64,000 nt of DNA from Symsagittifera roscoffensis (lineage: Eukaryota > Xenacoelomorpha > Acoela > Convolutidae). Shown here piece by piece: positions 1 through 10,101 of this stretch (the stretch's first letter is position 1; every line of letters starts with the position of its first letter). Location: NCBI RefSeq assembly GCF_963678635.1, contig NC_087065.1, positions 13,926,743-13,990,742 of the forward strand. The letters are read 5' to 3'. The position numbers were made by a program, and so were the translations under genes. Below the pieces are notes generated by a model. It ran no database searches, was not told where the DNA came from, and saw only the letters and a program-made list of their open reading frames with translations.

Positions 1-111
1 CAATTTTTCACAAAACTCGACCCACTTGTCAAAAAACCAATAAATAATTCGACCACACTTGAAAATTGCCTCAAACAACAAAAAATATTCGATCGAGAAG
101 CCATTTCTTAA
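1..111 (+). CDS. C-terminal end of an unidentified ORF (partial)
   Basis: An open frame enters from the left edge and runs 36 codons, ending KIFDREAIS at a TAA (109-111). The stop is followed immediately by the ATG of the next ORF (TAAATG), so the two frames abut with no spacer. The fragment is Lys/Asn/Gln-rich with few G-ending codons, the same plus-strand G-poverty as the five ORFs downstream, which supports membership of the same transcript. Too short to assign. If the block is retroelement-derived this could be the end of pol, but nothing in the 36 residues shows it. Confidence 0.45.
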   Translation, partial: QFFTKLDPLVKKPINNSTTLENCLKQQKIFDREAIS

Positions 112-342
112 ATGCTCTTCTCTCGACCAATTACCATAATTCTAAACATTCTCGCAAACTTTTTCATAATATTTAAACTTTTCATCATATTTCTTTTTGA
201 TACCTTTGAATCTTTTATAATAATCTTAATCATTTTTTGCAATATTTTTTTAATTTTCTATTCCATATTTGAACTATATCTCCAGCTTTTAAAAGCTATT
301 GACTATATCCACAGGTACGATTCACAAAACTTATCTAAATGA
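112..342 (+). CDS. Small hydrophobic protein, 76 aa
   Basis: ATG at 112 directly after the previous stop. The product is dominated by Ile, Phe and Leu: from about residue 8 to residue 58 it is nearly all hydrophobic, interrupted by one short charged patch (FDTFES), which predicts two membrane-spanning segments, then a short polar C-terminus ending DSQNLSK. Small integral membrane proteins of this kind are common accessory or viroporin-like products of viruses, but that role is inference. Its TGA stop overlaps the next start as ATGA. I do not recognise a family. Confidence 0.5.
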   Translation: MLFSRPITIILNILANFFIIFKLFIIFLFDTFESFIIILIIFCNIFLIFYSIFELYLQLLKAIDYIHRYDSQNLSK

Positions 343-527
343 TACGAACCATTTTTAGTAGAACAGATATTTTCTTACTATTTGTAATTTTTATAACATT
401 TCTATCATCTCTCATCTTGACCATATGCAAATGTATAAAGAAAGCAATTATCACATTCGCCCTAGCAACAATCCTCCTAATTCTTTTTCTAGAAGAATAC
501 TACAATAAACATAAATTTTTTCACTAA
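339..527 (+). CDS. Small hydrophobic protein, 62 aa
   Basis: The ATG at 339 shares three bases with the TGA of the upstream ORF (ATGA overlap), the arrangement typical of coupled termination-reinitiation. The protein has a short polar start (MIRTIFSRTD), a first hydrophobic segment at about residues 12-30, a small basic loop with two Cys (CKCIKK), a second hydrophobic segment at about 36-50, and a polar tail. A second two-pass small membrane protein in tandem with the first. The next frame is already open across its 3' end. No family recognised. Confidence 0.45.
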   Translation: MIRTIFSRTDIFLLFVIFITFLSSLILTICKCIKKAIITFALATILLILFLEEYYNKHKFFH

Positions 528-1664
528 AAGAATAGATCAAAAACCATCAAAAATTGCTAACCAACAATCACACAGTCAGTCTTCACCGACATCATCCCAG
601 GAAAACCCAACACCACCTTCAACTACCCAAAACCCCCAAACATCTACACGAATTTCCTTTCAAGATAACCCATATACCTTTGAAGAACGACACGCTCGCT
701 TATCAGAACCACTAGAACCAGTTCAACGACAAGCACCTCTAAGTGAACCAACATATAACTTATACCCAACATTACCACAAGAATTAAGTAGTATACGAAA
801 TCCTAGTCAAAACCAAAATACAGTAGAAATAAATAGACAAATTATACATCCTCGACGAAACAGAAATTTTCAAACTCCCCGAGTTCATTTTGACCCCAAT
901 CCCCATCACAAGGTACTCCAGAAAACCCCATTGGTATATTACCAGAAACCCCTACGCTTCTTTCACAACGTAGCACCTCAAGCCTACCCTCAGATTACTT
1001 AGGTTCAACACCAACATCTGAACAAATACGTGAAAATCCCTTTAACCCTACAAACCAAACATCACGACTACCATATTGGACAACACATTAATTCACACAA
1101 GGTGAACCAAATTTAATCAATGATCCAATAGATTTTTCTACGGATACAAGAACATCCTCATCACTACCAGAAACATTATCACTACCATCAACACCATCAA
1201 TAAGCCAGATTTCACCACCACCTTTTAACTTAAATTTCCCAAATAACCTCGACGCTAGATATCGAGAACAATCATAAACAAATATTCCTTTAAGACTAGA
1301 CTGGAATACATTCACAGCACCTCCACCATTATTTGGACAACACCTAGAAAGTAACTGACTCCATAACTGGGCACTAAATAGACTACAATATAGACAAGAC
1401 ATTCACGAAGACATTCGTGCTCATAACATCCAAATACTCCAACAGAATAGTCTACAATTAAAATTTGAAATCACGGTTAAATTAAACAACATTACTCAAC
1501 ATCCCTATCCATTAAATCCACCAAATATAACAGCACAATCCCTACCACCACCATTTATAACAACTGAAGTGATATACAAATACGACAGATATACTAAAAA
1601 GACAATTGGTTACATCACATTATATAACCCATACTCAGGATTATCATACACATGTATATTCTAA
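493..1664 (+). pseudogene. Ser/Thr/Pro/Gln-rich protein, decayed
   Basis: A frame opens after a TAG at 490-492 with no clear ATG and encodes a low-complexity N-terminal half rich in Ser, Thr, Pro, Gln and Asn. At about 890-905 the reading frame shifts by one base. The downstream frame continues to a TAA at 1662-1664 and is interrupted by three in-frame stops (TAA 1089, TAA 1275, TGA 1356). Past the last of these the C-terminal part looks like a folded domain (Trp, Tyr, charged residues; ends GLSYTCIF). It overlaps the start of the glycoprotein-like ORF by 13 nt. Between hydrophobic proteins and a glycoprotein it might be a matrix- or Gag-like structural protein, but no motif proves this. It is non-functional as it stands. 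Confidence 0.5.
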
Positions 1665-4270
1665 AAATATTGATTTTTCTCCAACTCTTTTTTCTAGTAA
1701 TCTCCAATCAAAACATAAACCCTTCCCCCCGCACAGGACCCCAAGATTTATTAGTAACACATTACGATTGTGACGAAAACAAACAAAAAACACTAAACAA
1801 ACATGCAATAAATCAAGTATCACAATGCGAAACAGAACCACAAGCCATAGAAACAACAAATGTAATAGCGACACTTTATTCAAAAGCCCGAGCAACAACA
1901 GTTATAGGATAAAAATTCACAGCAACATTTTCTGAAAAGAAAGTACATTGTTCACAAGTCTCAAATGGAAATAAAAACCGACTTGACCACGAATCATTCT
2001 ACCAGAGTAATATAGAACGACTTTTACATCTCAATCCCGAAGATTGTAAAAACGAGTTACTCAGACTAAATATCACAAAAAATAAAAACACAGATAGAAA
2101 TTTAGTATATTTCCAAGTTTTTTCAGATTCTGTACATCAAGCAGAACTTGAAAGATATCAAGGACATATAAAAATAGACGAAAAGTATCCATACAACGGC
2201 GCACACGGAAGATTAACTTATGACATACACGATAAACACTGGATACCACATATTGGTTTAAATAACCCATAAAACTGCAAAGCAGACACAAAAAATAAAG
2301 GATATCAAGAAATAATGTTTTTCGATTGGAAAATACAACTCGAAAAAATACAACTCACACGCGATTTATCAGACAACACAATGATCTATCAAGGAATTAG
2401 ATTACCTTGTAAAAACGATCAAGGCTATTGTGACCCTACAACACGAACACAAGCAACAATTGTTTGGTTCCCCGAAGACACATGCACAACATTTCAAGTA
2501 GCAAAAATACACGCTCGTATGATAAAATTTCACGAAAAATATTTTATACAGTCCATTCCATATGAACAAGTAAACCCATCACGAAAACAAAGTTCTAATT
2601 TTGGGAACATACACAATGTAGAAAGTAAATTGACACGTTTTCAAATATATCAAGAAACAGAACTTGCATGTAAATACAGAAACCCACTTCACAAAACACA
2701 ATACTCTGAAATATTAGTTGAATACGAAAAAGGATTCGACATGACCACTGGAAAAATAAAAATCGACCCATATGCCACAGGTCATCCTCCAAACGAAGGA
2801 ACATCATATATACCAGTTAATTTTCAAAAAAGTAATGGTCAACCCGGTGGACATCTAAAGCCCCATGACACTAGAAGCACACGTTTACAAGAACTATCAC
2901 TAATGAATAGTACATATTTCGGTAATATCCACTATGATATTCACTTAGATATGAAATTAGACTACACAATTAGCCGAATTTTTCAAGAAATGTCACTCTC
3001 TGAATTAGAAACACTTCACCAACTATGCGAATTAGAAAGAACACAAATCCTACAATCACTTGCATTAGCAGTATTAAAAATACCCTACGCAGGATATTTA
3101 TTATCAGGCAATAGATCAAATTTTTTAGACTATGAAGGAAACATTTTATGGTTTTATACCTGTACCAAAAAAGTATCACCACTATATGTTTTTGAAGATA
3201 AACGATGCTATAAAAGAATCCCTATCTTTTATAAGAATAAAGTACACTTCGTTGACACTCTTTCAAAACGAACCTATTTCTGGGATACCGCAGTCCCATG
3301 TGGATCAGAAAATAGCCACAATGTAGTACAACTGAACCCTGATGAAGATAAATATTACCTTCTTACCCCATATCCCACATTAATGCAATCACTCAAAAAA
3401 TTTTCACCTGAAAGCATTAGAGCTATTGTTCGAAACCCAAATATTGACTTACAATCAATTGGAATATATTCAAAATCCGATATACAACATCACATTAGAA
3501 CACAACAATTCCAAGAATTATTAACACAAATAGACACGATACAAAGACAATCAATTGACCAAAACTTACGCAAACTTGCCGAAACAGCAGGATTTGCAGA
3601 CATTTATACACAAGATTATAGCGGATATTTTGAAGACATTAAAGACTATATATATCTCAACGGTGAAAAATACCGACCACAAGATATCTCACCTATAAAT
3701 ATTTTTAGCTTTGTTACACTCAAAAATGAAATTCTTGATTTTCTAGGATGGCCCTATTACATCTTAGAAAAATTAACTATTTTATACGCAATGTTTAACT
3801 TTATAGGATTTCTTTTCTCACTCTTAAAAGGAATCTATAATACATGCGCTATACACACACAAGTAAATAGACAAGCAAGTGTAGCACGCATATTATTTGC
3901 AGGATTTTTTGGAATTTTTTCATCATCAATACACAAAATTCTTTTAGACGCACAAATAAAAGAATACAACACAAAAATAGCAACAAGACAGAACACATAT
4001 GACGAAGAACATAACAATGTACACATTACGCCTACAGCACCACAGTTACCACCCCTACCACATAACCATCCATTATCACTAGTCCCACGAAATTTTCGAA
4101 ATTTAGCAATAACACATACTCCAAATTTCAGACCAACCATATCACAAAGTTCCATTCAACATATAATGACACACAATTCACTAGATGAAAATACATATGA
4201 ACAAATTATAGAACAACCACATACAACTGCTTTTCAGTCTCAAAATAATAATTTTTTTAGCCCACGATGA
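1652..4270 (+). pseudogene. Envelope-glycoprotein-like protein with two in-frame stops
   Basis: One frame of 872 sense or stop positions runs from ATG 1652 to TGA 4268-4270, broken only by TAA at 1910-1912 and 2270-2272. It begins with a signal-peptide-like segment (MYILKILIFLQLFFLVI), then a cysteine-bearing ectodomain. Near codons 707-730 is a long hydrophobic segment (LTILYAMFNFIGFLFSLL) and near 743-764 a second one (ILFAGFFGIFSSSIHKILL). A polar tail of about 100 residues follows and contains PTAP (4031-4042), the classical late-domain motif that binds TSG101. The layout fits a type I viral or retroelement surface glycoprotein. The early Cys pattern reminds me of glycoproteins of chuvirus-like agents and invertebrate env genes, but I could not test this. 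Its stop overlaps the next ORF as ATGA. Confidence 0.6.
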
Positions 4271-6075
4271 GCCGACAACTTGGATCCCTACACCGCTCAA
4301 ATTCCCACCCAACCAACCTCAACAATCCAATTACAATAATTCCACTTTTTGCTTTCCCGCCACCCGATTTCCCAACCAATAATGTAACATCAGGCATGAA
4401 TTCAGACACTAACTCACATATCTCAGTTTTATACTCCATTTCACAACTTAATAACCCAGATATTGAAACCCCTGATGAATTTGCCGACTCTGAACCATCT
4501 CCATCTAATAATTTTCAAACCAATCCCTCAGTTTTTTCGAAACCCCCTTTTCAACCAATCCCACCATATAACCCACTCCCATCCATTTCTACACCCTCCT
4601 ATGCTTCACAAGTTACCCCAACCTACTCTTCACTTCATTCAGATCGATCATCCAATTCTCCAGACACCCCCCAAATCTCCCAAGAACTAGATAATTTTAT
4701 CACCTTACAACAACAACCCTTCCACCTTGACACCTCAACTATAAACCAGATTTCATCAACCATAGAATCATCAAACCCACCTACCCCTACACCCTCTTCA
4801 GCTTATACCGCATCACTAGCACCATCATCCACATCCACCGAATCATCAATTAGCACTAATAGAGCTTATCGCACTTTCAAAAGAAAATTCCCAAACCATC
4901 CATTTCCAACAAAACCAGGAACAGCCCGTGAATATATTAATCATCCAAATCACACTAACACGAAAGATTTTTTAGCCATCACCTTACCCTCATTTCCACA
5001 GTATACTTTAAATACCCCTAACGACACTAACGACACACGTAGTTTTGTAGATGAACAAGTTTTAATGCCTACACTTCATTGGACATCAGATTATCATTTT
5101 ACTAACCCCCTTTGCCTACCTTTATCTAATACTCACATCGATATAGAACGAAATCAAGATATGCTATATCGACTCACTACACCACTAACACATAGACAAT
5201 TTACTTACATCGGATATAAAAAATCACTAAAAACATACACTGCACCCCGAGCTAACGAATATACGCTAGAATATTACGATCATAACATCATCCGAACTAA
5301 CCAAGACCAATTTTTAGATGATGATCGCTTCGCTAACCCACAAATCACAGAAAAATTTTTCATCAAAACACCATATGTTTTTACACTCAATATATTTGAT
5401 CGCAAATTCGACCACATCATTTCTGAAGCACTAACCGACACACAAGCTTACGAAAGTTTTAAAGAAAGATTTCAATTATTTTCACTAACCTTTCATTTCC
5501 TTGCACCACATGAACGAGATTTGCACTGCTCACACGACATTATGTTACGCACTAAACAAACCCACACATATACATATTACCGCTTTATACAAAATCACTT
5601 TGACCTACACACTCCATCAAGACAACCACACCATCGTTTTCAATTTATTAACTCTAAATACACATCACCATTTTTTCTTAACTTCACATATTGCATCAAA
5701 GATACTAACCTTCACGGTATTCTTCGCAATTATGATCCCATAACCCAAATGTATATTTTTTGTCCCATCACAAAGACCTTCAACGCAGAAGAATCCAGAC
5801 CCTTCCTTATCCCACATGAATTTGTTCAACCTATAGAAATCCCCATATTAGAATTCATCCACAACACTAAATATAACCACAAATTATATAATCTCATCCA
5901 AAACACACCTTATGATTTTGCAGTTGGCACTGAAGAACTAAAAACCATTAAAGCACTTCAATTGCTTTGGCCACTGCTTCAAACTAAAAACATCATTCGC
6001 ACACTAGCAAAGTTACTAACAAATTCCGACATACTCCACGACATCTTCCCCCACGGTTTTTTCCCCGACGACTAA
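4267..6075 (+). CDS. Unidentified 602-aa protein with Ser/Thr/Pro-rich N-terminus
   Basis: Intact ORF. ATG 4267 overlaps the TGA of the glycoprotein-like ORF (ATGA). Residues 1 to about 200 are low complexity (Ser, Thr, Pro, Asn). From about residue 235 (FLAITLPSFPQYTL) the protein looks globular, rich in His, Tyr, Phe, Asn and Thr, with no zinc-knuckle, protease, polymerase or transmembrane signature. Codon use avoids G strongly: 4561-4620 has two G in 60 bases. Position last in the block and disordered-then-folded layout would suit a capsid, nucleoprotein or matrix-type protein; this is inference only. It is the longest undamaged frame in the window. A consensus splice donor begins 3 nt after its TAA. 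Confidence 0.6.
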   Translation: MSRQLGSLHRSNSHPTNLNNPITIIPLFAFPPPDFPTNNVTSGMNSDTNSHISVLYSISQLNNPDIETPDEFADSEPSPSNNFQTNPSVFSKPPFQPIPPYNPLPSISTPSYASQVTPTYSSLHSDRSSNSPDTPQISQELDNFITLQQQPFHLDTSTINQISSTIESSNPPTPTPSSAYTASLAPSSTSTESSISTNRAYRTFKRKFPNHPFPTKPGTAREYINHPNHTNTKDFLAITLPSFPQYTLNTPNDTNDTRSFVDEQVLMPTLHWTSDYHFTNPLCLPLSNTHIDIERNQDMLYRLTTPLTHRQFTYIGYKKSLKTYTAPRANEYTLEYYDHNIIRTNQDQFLDDDRFANPQITEKFFIKTPYVFTLNIFDRKFDHIISEALTDTQAYESFKERFQLFSLTFHFLAPHERDLHCSHDIMLRTKQTHTYTYYRFIQNHFDLHTPSRQPHHRFQFINSKYTSPFFLNFTYCIKDTNLHGILRNYDPITQMYIFCPITKTFNAEESRPFLIPHEFVQPIEIPILEFIHNTKYNHKLYNLIQNTPYDFAVGTEELKTIKALQLLWPLLQTKNIIRTLAKLLTNSDILHDIFPHGFFPDD

Positions 6076-6078
6076 CAG

Positions 6079-6157
6079 GTAAGTATAATTTATATATATT
6101 CTTAACTAACAAATTTAAAATAAAACACTAACCATTCTTTATCCATGTTTTATTTAG
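6079..6157 (+). other. Candidate 79-nt intron just after the last ORF
   Basis: CAG|GTAAGTATAA is a near-perfect donor (GT at 6079-6080), a branch-point-like CACTAAC lies at 6126-6132, and TTTTATTTAG ends the interval (AG 6156-6157). The stop codon is upstream of the donor, so this would be a 3'-UTR intron, or the donor is used in another isoform of the polycistronic RNA. Confidence 0.4.
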
Positions 6158-8362
6158 ATTTTTAGTCTTCATCTCACGATCATCTGCAAAATACAATAAA
6201 GAAAAATAAAAAATCGAAAACTTCTTCAAATTCTTAAAAACTCTATTAATATTCTACACTAGATAAATTCAATAAAATTCATACCAATGTAGTAAATTAA
6301 TTTATAAATTATTTCCCTAAAAGCAGTAATTCTAATAATGGTGAAAATTTGTAACTTAATTTTTCCCCAAAACTAGCAGTAAAATTGAAATTATATGTAA
6401 TAAATTGATAAAACGCAAATGCAGTACTAACCTTTTGATATTTTCATTCACTCACACAAGAATTCTATCCAAACTCGCACAAGCTCGCCCACGAAGAATT
6501 GTTTAAATAATGAATTTCAGTTTTAAGTTTTCACACTCAACAACTCTAACACACGATAACAAGTTTCAAACTTTCCTTTAACCCGGTTGGAAAGGAATTA
6601 TATACTAAACAAAACTAACCAATGCAGCTTACTAAACACCACAACACATAGAATAACAGCATGACTGAGAAAAGGAAACCAACGGTACCCAAACCGGATT
6701 AACCCAGTTTAAAACTGGATAATTTGTTCTTTTGAAGACTATTATAAAGTCTAAGAAAGAAATAATAAAACACAAAAAAGTCGAAAGACAAACCCATACC
6801 AAAAACAATTTGATTTTTGAAAAAAGGACACAACCAACGAAACATAAGAAAAACCACAATAAACCTAACATAAAACGTTATCACATAACAAGACCTCTCA
6901 CAGAAACCGCACGAAATCATACTCCCACTCCTGGCCTAACCCACCAGAGAGGACGTCCTGAGCATGCTCTATAGCCGGCCTAACCCACCGCGCTACATCC
7001 ACGCTTTGTGACCACACTCCTATTTTTAATAAGAGGTACTCAAGGGTGAGTAACTCTTCAAAATAACCGAACTAAAACAAAAAGCTTTTGTGAAAACAAC
7101 TAACCAAAATCATAATTAAAACACCAAACTAATAAAAATTTTATAAAATGTAAATTATACCTTGCAGCATATAGATCAGCATACAACACCAAAGACGAAC
7201 ATCCAAAGACAAAATGACCCCAATACACTCGAAAAAGAATACGCCGCCCACAATCACAACTCAAAGGATTTAGAGTACGACTTGACTTCGCAGAAAAGGA
7301 CTTCATTGAACTAGACCAATGACCACCTCGATGTTCAAGTATACGTACAGATCCGAGTAACCAGGCATCCCCTCCACGCACAATCTCCACGCCATTCCCA
7401 GACAAGGTCAAACACAAAGAAGTTCTCTACATGAAACGAAAAAACCTGTCATAGCCAACCATTCTGAAATCAGATTTGAGTTTGTTGCGAAAACCCAGTC
7501 GTTGTCATGAGAAGACACAACGATTGAACCTGGAACTTCTCCAACAAGAGAACGCAGACGAAATATGATGTTCGCCAAATACCAACGTCCATCATCCATC
7601 CTTTGAATTGCAGAAAGACTATTCTAAAAAACTCTGTAAAACCCGGATGGGTGGAACCTGATCTAAACTACATTTTATGATTGGATAAATTAGATATTTT
7701 ACCACTGTAAAGTATTTAATATTAACCAATCATGATCCATCAAACTAACAACCCACTTATTTGTAAGTGCTGGAATTACTTGTAATTTCAGCACCAGAGA
7801 GATTTGAATTTAACTTAGAAATTAGTTGACTCTCCAAGAAGACTTCAGCAGCCGCAATAAACCAGTATACCCTAGATCTATTGAGCCTAGCAGAGACTAG
7901 TTAAACAACCTGAGACTAGATAGTATAAGAGTAAGATTAGGATCGGTATTAGACTAAGAAGTTGCACGAATCTATCCGGCCGAAAATAAGATAGCGTGAC
8001 GAGCAGACGGTGTACCCTATCCGAAATTACTCTATGAGTTAACCACATCGGTCCTAACTCATCAGCGCAAAACAGTCCGAAAATGAAAAATAATTAACGG
8101 CAGTTCCAGCAAACAAAATTAGATAGAAACAATTTTTCTCAATACCTGAAAATCTACAACAAAAATAGACAAAATCGACAAAAAACTGAAGATAAATAAA
8201 CATTTTATTCTATTTCTATTGCTTTAAATCTTATAATTAACATCTAAAAGCATCATTTCTTCAATTTCTAAAAAATAGTTTTTTCTAAACTCTTTTTGTT
8301 TCATTTTATTGATTTTTTGAATAATTTTTCAATTGTAACCTATAAAATAAGAATAGATGCCT
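6158..8362 (+). other. A/C-rich non-coding tail of the virus-like block
   Basis: No convincing gene. The plus strand stays A/C-rich and G-poor to roughly 8.1 kb, then becomes ordinary AT-rich DNA, so the transcription unit or element probably reaches there. Visible details: AATAAA at 6195, 6205 and 6271; a 13-base direct repeat GGCCTAACCCACC at 6933 and 6977; a 13-bp hairpin with one G-T pair at 7767-7794. A 3' LTR could lie in this interval, but the matching 5' LTR would be outside the window, so it cannot be delimited. Minus-strand frames at 7100-7600 look like shadows. Confidence 0.4.
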
Positions 8363-8649
8363 AAGAAATAGTTTATGTAAAAATTGTGCAAAATTTATCT
8401 ATTCCAATTTTAAAAAAAAGAGGTAAATCAATTATAAATAGATGTAAATTGGCGGATCGAGTTTATTTTTTAAATAGCCTGATATTTCGGCACTACATTC
8501 AATATCGCCGTCTGAATTTTAATTCCAATATCGATTATATTGACAGTTTTGTGTTCAATTTTGATAATGACAAAAAAGAAAGCCATGATAAACAACCAGG
8601 ACCACATTATATTTCGTACGAACTTGCTTTGATGTACAAGAAATCATAA
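8363..8649 (+). CDS. Unassigned ORF fragment, about 95 codons
   Basis: An open plus-strand frame after a TAA at 8360 and ending at TAA 8647-8649. It has no ATG near its start, so it is either a terminal exon or the remnant of a longer frame. The sequence has a believable amino-acid mix: a Lys/Arg-rich start (ILKKRGKSIINRCKLADR), an acidic middle, and the end PGPHYISYELALMYKKS. The stop codon coincides with the first bases of the Helentron-like copy that follows, so the original end may have been replaced. Not recognised. Confidence 0.25.
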
Positions 8650-9157
8650 ACAAGACTGTTTGTATCAGGGCGAAGCCCTGAATGTTCCGACTACCTGTTA
8701 AGTAATACAACATGAACAAACTAAATGTAACAAAATAAAAACAATTTTTTTTTCAATTATGAGATTTTTTGTGAAAATCATCCCCCCACGCGCCACATAA
8801 AGTCCAGAGTGATAGATTTCGTTCCTAGTAACAAATAAATTGTGGTAAATAAGCTTCCTTCAACCAATTTGGAACGATTTATTAGACGGATTAATTCTCC
8901 GCTTACGCGTTAATAGCGCTAAATATGTCGCGCGTTAATTGTCCCAAATTGGCCAAAATGGCAATCTCTAAGCCCCTATAACCTTACAAAAAACGATCCC
9001 AGGCGAGATATGTTTTCAAGTTTAAGGTCAGCTCAGGACAACAATACTTAATAAATTCCTTCAAAAATGGCTAGTTAAAAAGTCGAAATTTGTCTGAAGA
9101 AAAAAAACCCACCCCGAGCACAAATATTCCGTTAATTTCGTTACGAAAGTCGGACCA
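8649..9157 (-). mobile_element. Helentron-like non-autonomous element, copy A1
   Basis: Reverse copy of the most abundant repeat here. Read on the minus strand, other copies begin TTGTTCCGACTTTCG and end with GTCGGAACATTC, a short hairpin (CAGGGC-ttc-GCCCTG) and CAGTCTTGTT. The short inverted pair (TTCCGAC / GTCGGAA) near the ends, the 3' hairpin, absence of target duplication and absence of coding capacity fit Helentron-associated elements of the DINE-1 type; that class assignment is inference. The interior has a second palindrome, here decayed. It lies in the arrestin intron downstream of exon D. Confidence 0.6.
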
Positions 9158-9211
9158 AAAAAACCAGTCTAAGAAAAAATTTCCTGATAAAGTGGCGCAA
9201 TGGAAATATAC

Positions 9212-9317
9212 CTTAAAATAAGAAGACGAAATTAGAACATTTGGGATCTCGTTCAGATTGACGTCATCGATCACAGTGAAGTACTTCTTAGAGGTGGGGT
9301 TCAGAGATGCCCAGGAC
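9212..9317 (-). CDS. Arrestin-domain protein, exon D (internal)
   Basis: Acceptor GTGTTTCAG|G (AG at 9319-9318) and donor AAG|GTATAT (G at 9211). The 106-nt exon completes an Arg codon split with exon C and encodes the arrestin strand motif SWASLNPTSKKYFTVIDDVN followed by LNEIPNVL. In alpha-arrestins the segment after the N-terminal domain reads as [D/H]RPW, then a basic [K]x[F]TV strand and a D[L/I]N turn, which is exactly what the C-D junction gives (MDRSW...YFTV...VNLN). It ends in phase 0. The exons for the C-terminal arrestin domain should lie at lower coordinates but were not found; the downstream intron is at least 9 kb or leaves the window. Confidence 0.85.
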
Positions 9318-9431
9318 CTGAAACACTCTCTCATCTCCATCACTTCACTTGCGAATACAATATCAGGAAACATGGAAACATAGAAATACAGCTAATAAAT
9401 TATGATAAGAAACTTGTGAAAAATCTAATGA

Positions 9432-10101
9432 AGTGTTCATGAAATGGCGCTGGAAAATTCTGAGAACAGAGTTGTCGAGAACAGAGTTTGTATTACATTT
9501 TTTTAAAAAATCAGATGCGCTCCACCTCAAAGGCGGATTTATTCGAATGACGATGCAAGCCCCATCATTGGAGAACTCGTTGCCCTCACCCAGGGGCGGA
9601 TCTAGGATTTTCTCGAGGGGGGGGGGCGGATTTTCAAAAAAAATTCGAAAATTTTGACGACCTTTTTTTTTAGGTCGACCAAGTTGATTTTTCGAGCTCT
9701 CCAAAAGCAGTGCTTTGCCCCCATTTTGGCTAAATTTTCTGCGCCGCAGGCAAATTTTTGAAAAAACAGTCAAAAAAAGCCGTTTTTGGGCACTTTTTGA
9801 AAAATGTTGACAAAAAAATCGCGTTTTTTTTTGGCGCGCGCTCCCCCTCAAAACTAGTATATATTGGCGCCAAAGGCGCCTTTAGAAAAATTTTTAGGGT
9901 TGGTCGGGCAAAAATGGATTTCTGAAAAAGTATCAAAGGGGGGACCCTTTGGGTCGGCAGGGGGTCGAATCCCTGAGGGGGGGGGGGGGGGGGGGGAGGG
10001 CGTCTGCCCCCCCCCCTAAATCCGCCCCTGCCCTCACCACCCAAGGAATCTCTGAACAAAAGTGGTCCCAATAGAGTTTCACGCTGAATCCTTATTCGCA
10101 C
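9432..10101 (-). other. Coding-like, GC-richer stretch split by a hAT MITE
   Basis: When the MITE at 9591-10030 and one target copy are ignored, the minus strand shows a continuous frame with RIRIQRETLLGPLLFRDSL upstream and EFSNDGACIVIRINPP downstream. Its base composition is higher in GC than the surroundings. It sits in the intron between arrestin exons C and D, whose phases already fit each other, so it is not needed for that protein. It may be an unused or alternative exon, or a fossil of an older element. Confidence 0.2.
9591..10030 (+). mobile_element. hAT MITE, copy 1, with perfect 8-bp target duplication
   Basis: 440 bp, from CAGGGGCGGATCTAGGA to TAAATCCGCCCCTG, imperfect terminal inverted repeats of hAT type. 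It is flanked on both sides by CCCTCACC (9583-9590 and 10031-10038), the 8-bp duplication diagnostic of hAT transposition. The interior carries the palindrome GGCGCCAAAGGCGCC and a 20-G run at 9977-9996. No transposase, so non-autonomous. Confidence 0.9.

Noticed and set aside
6925..6995. A tRNA-like look on the minus strand (TAGCGCGGTGGGTTAGGCC)
   Set aside because: No B-box and no acceptor pairing; the pattern comes from a 13-base direct repeat.
7100..7599. Two minus-strand ORFs of 105 and 63 codons
   Set aside because: They lie opposite the G-poor plus strand, whose composition removes stop codons from the complement; no motif or splice site supports them.
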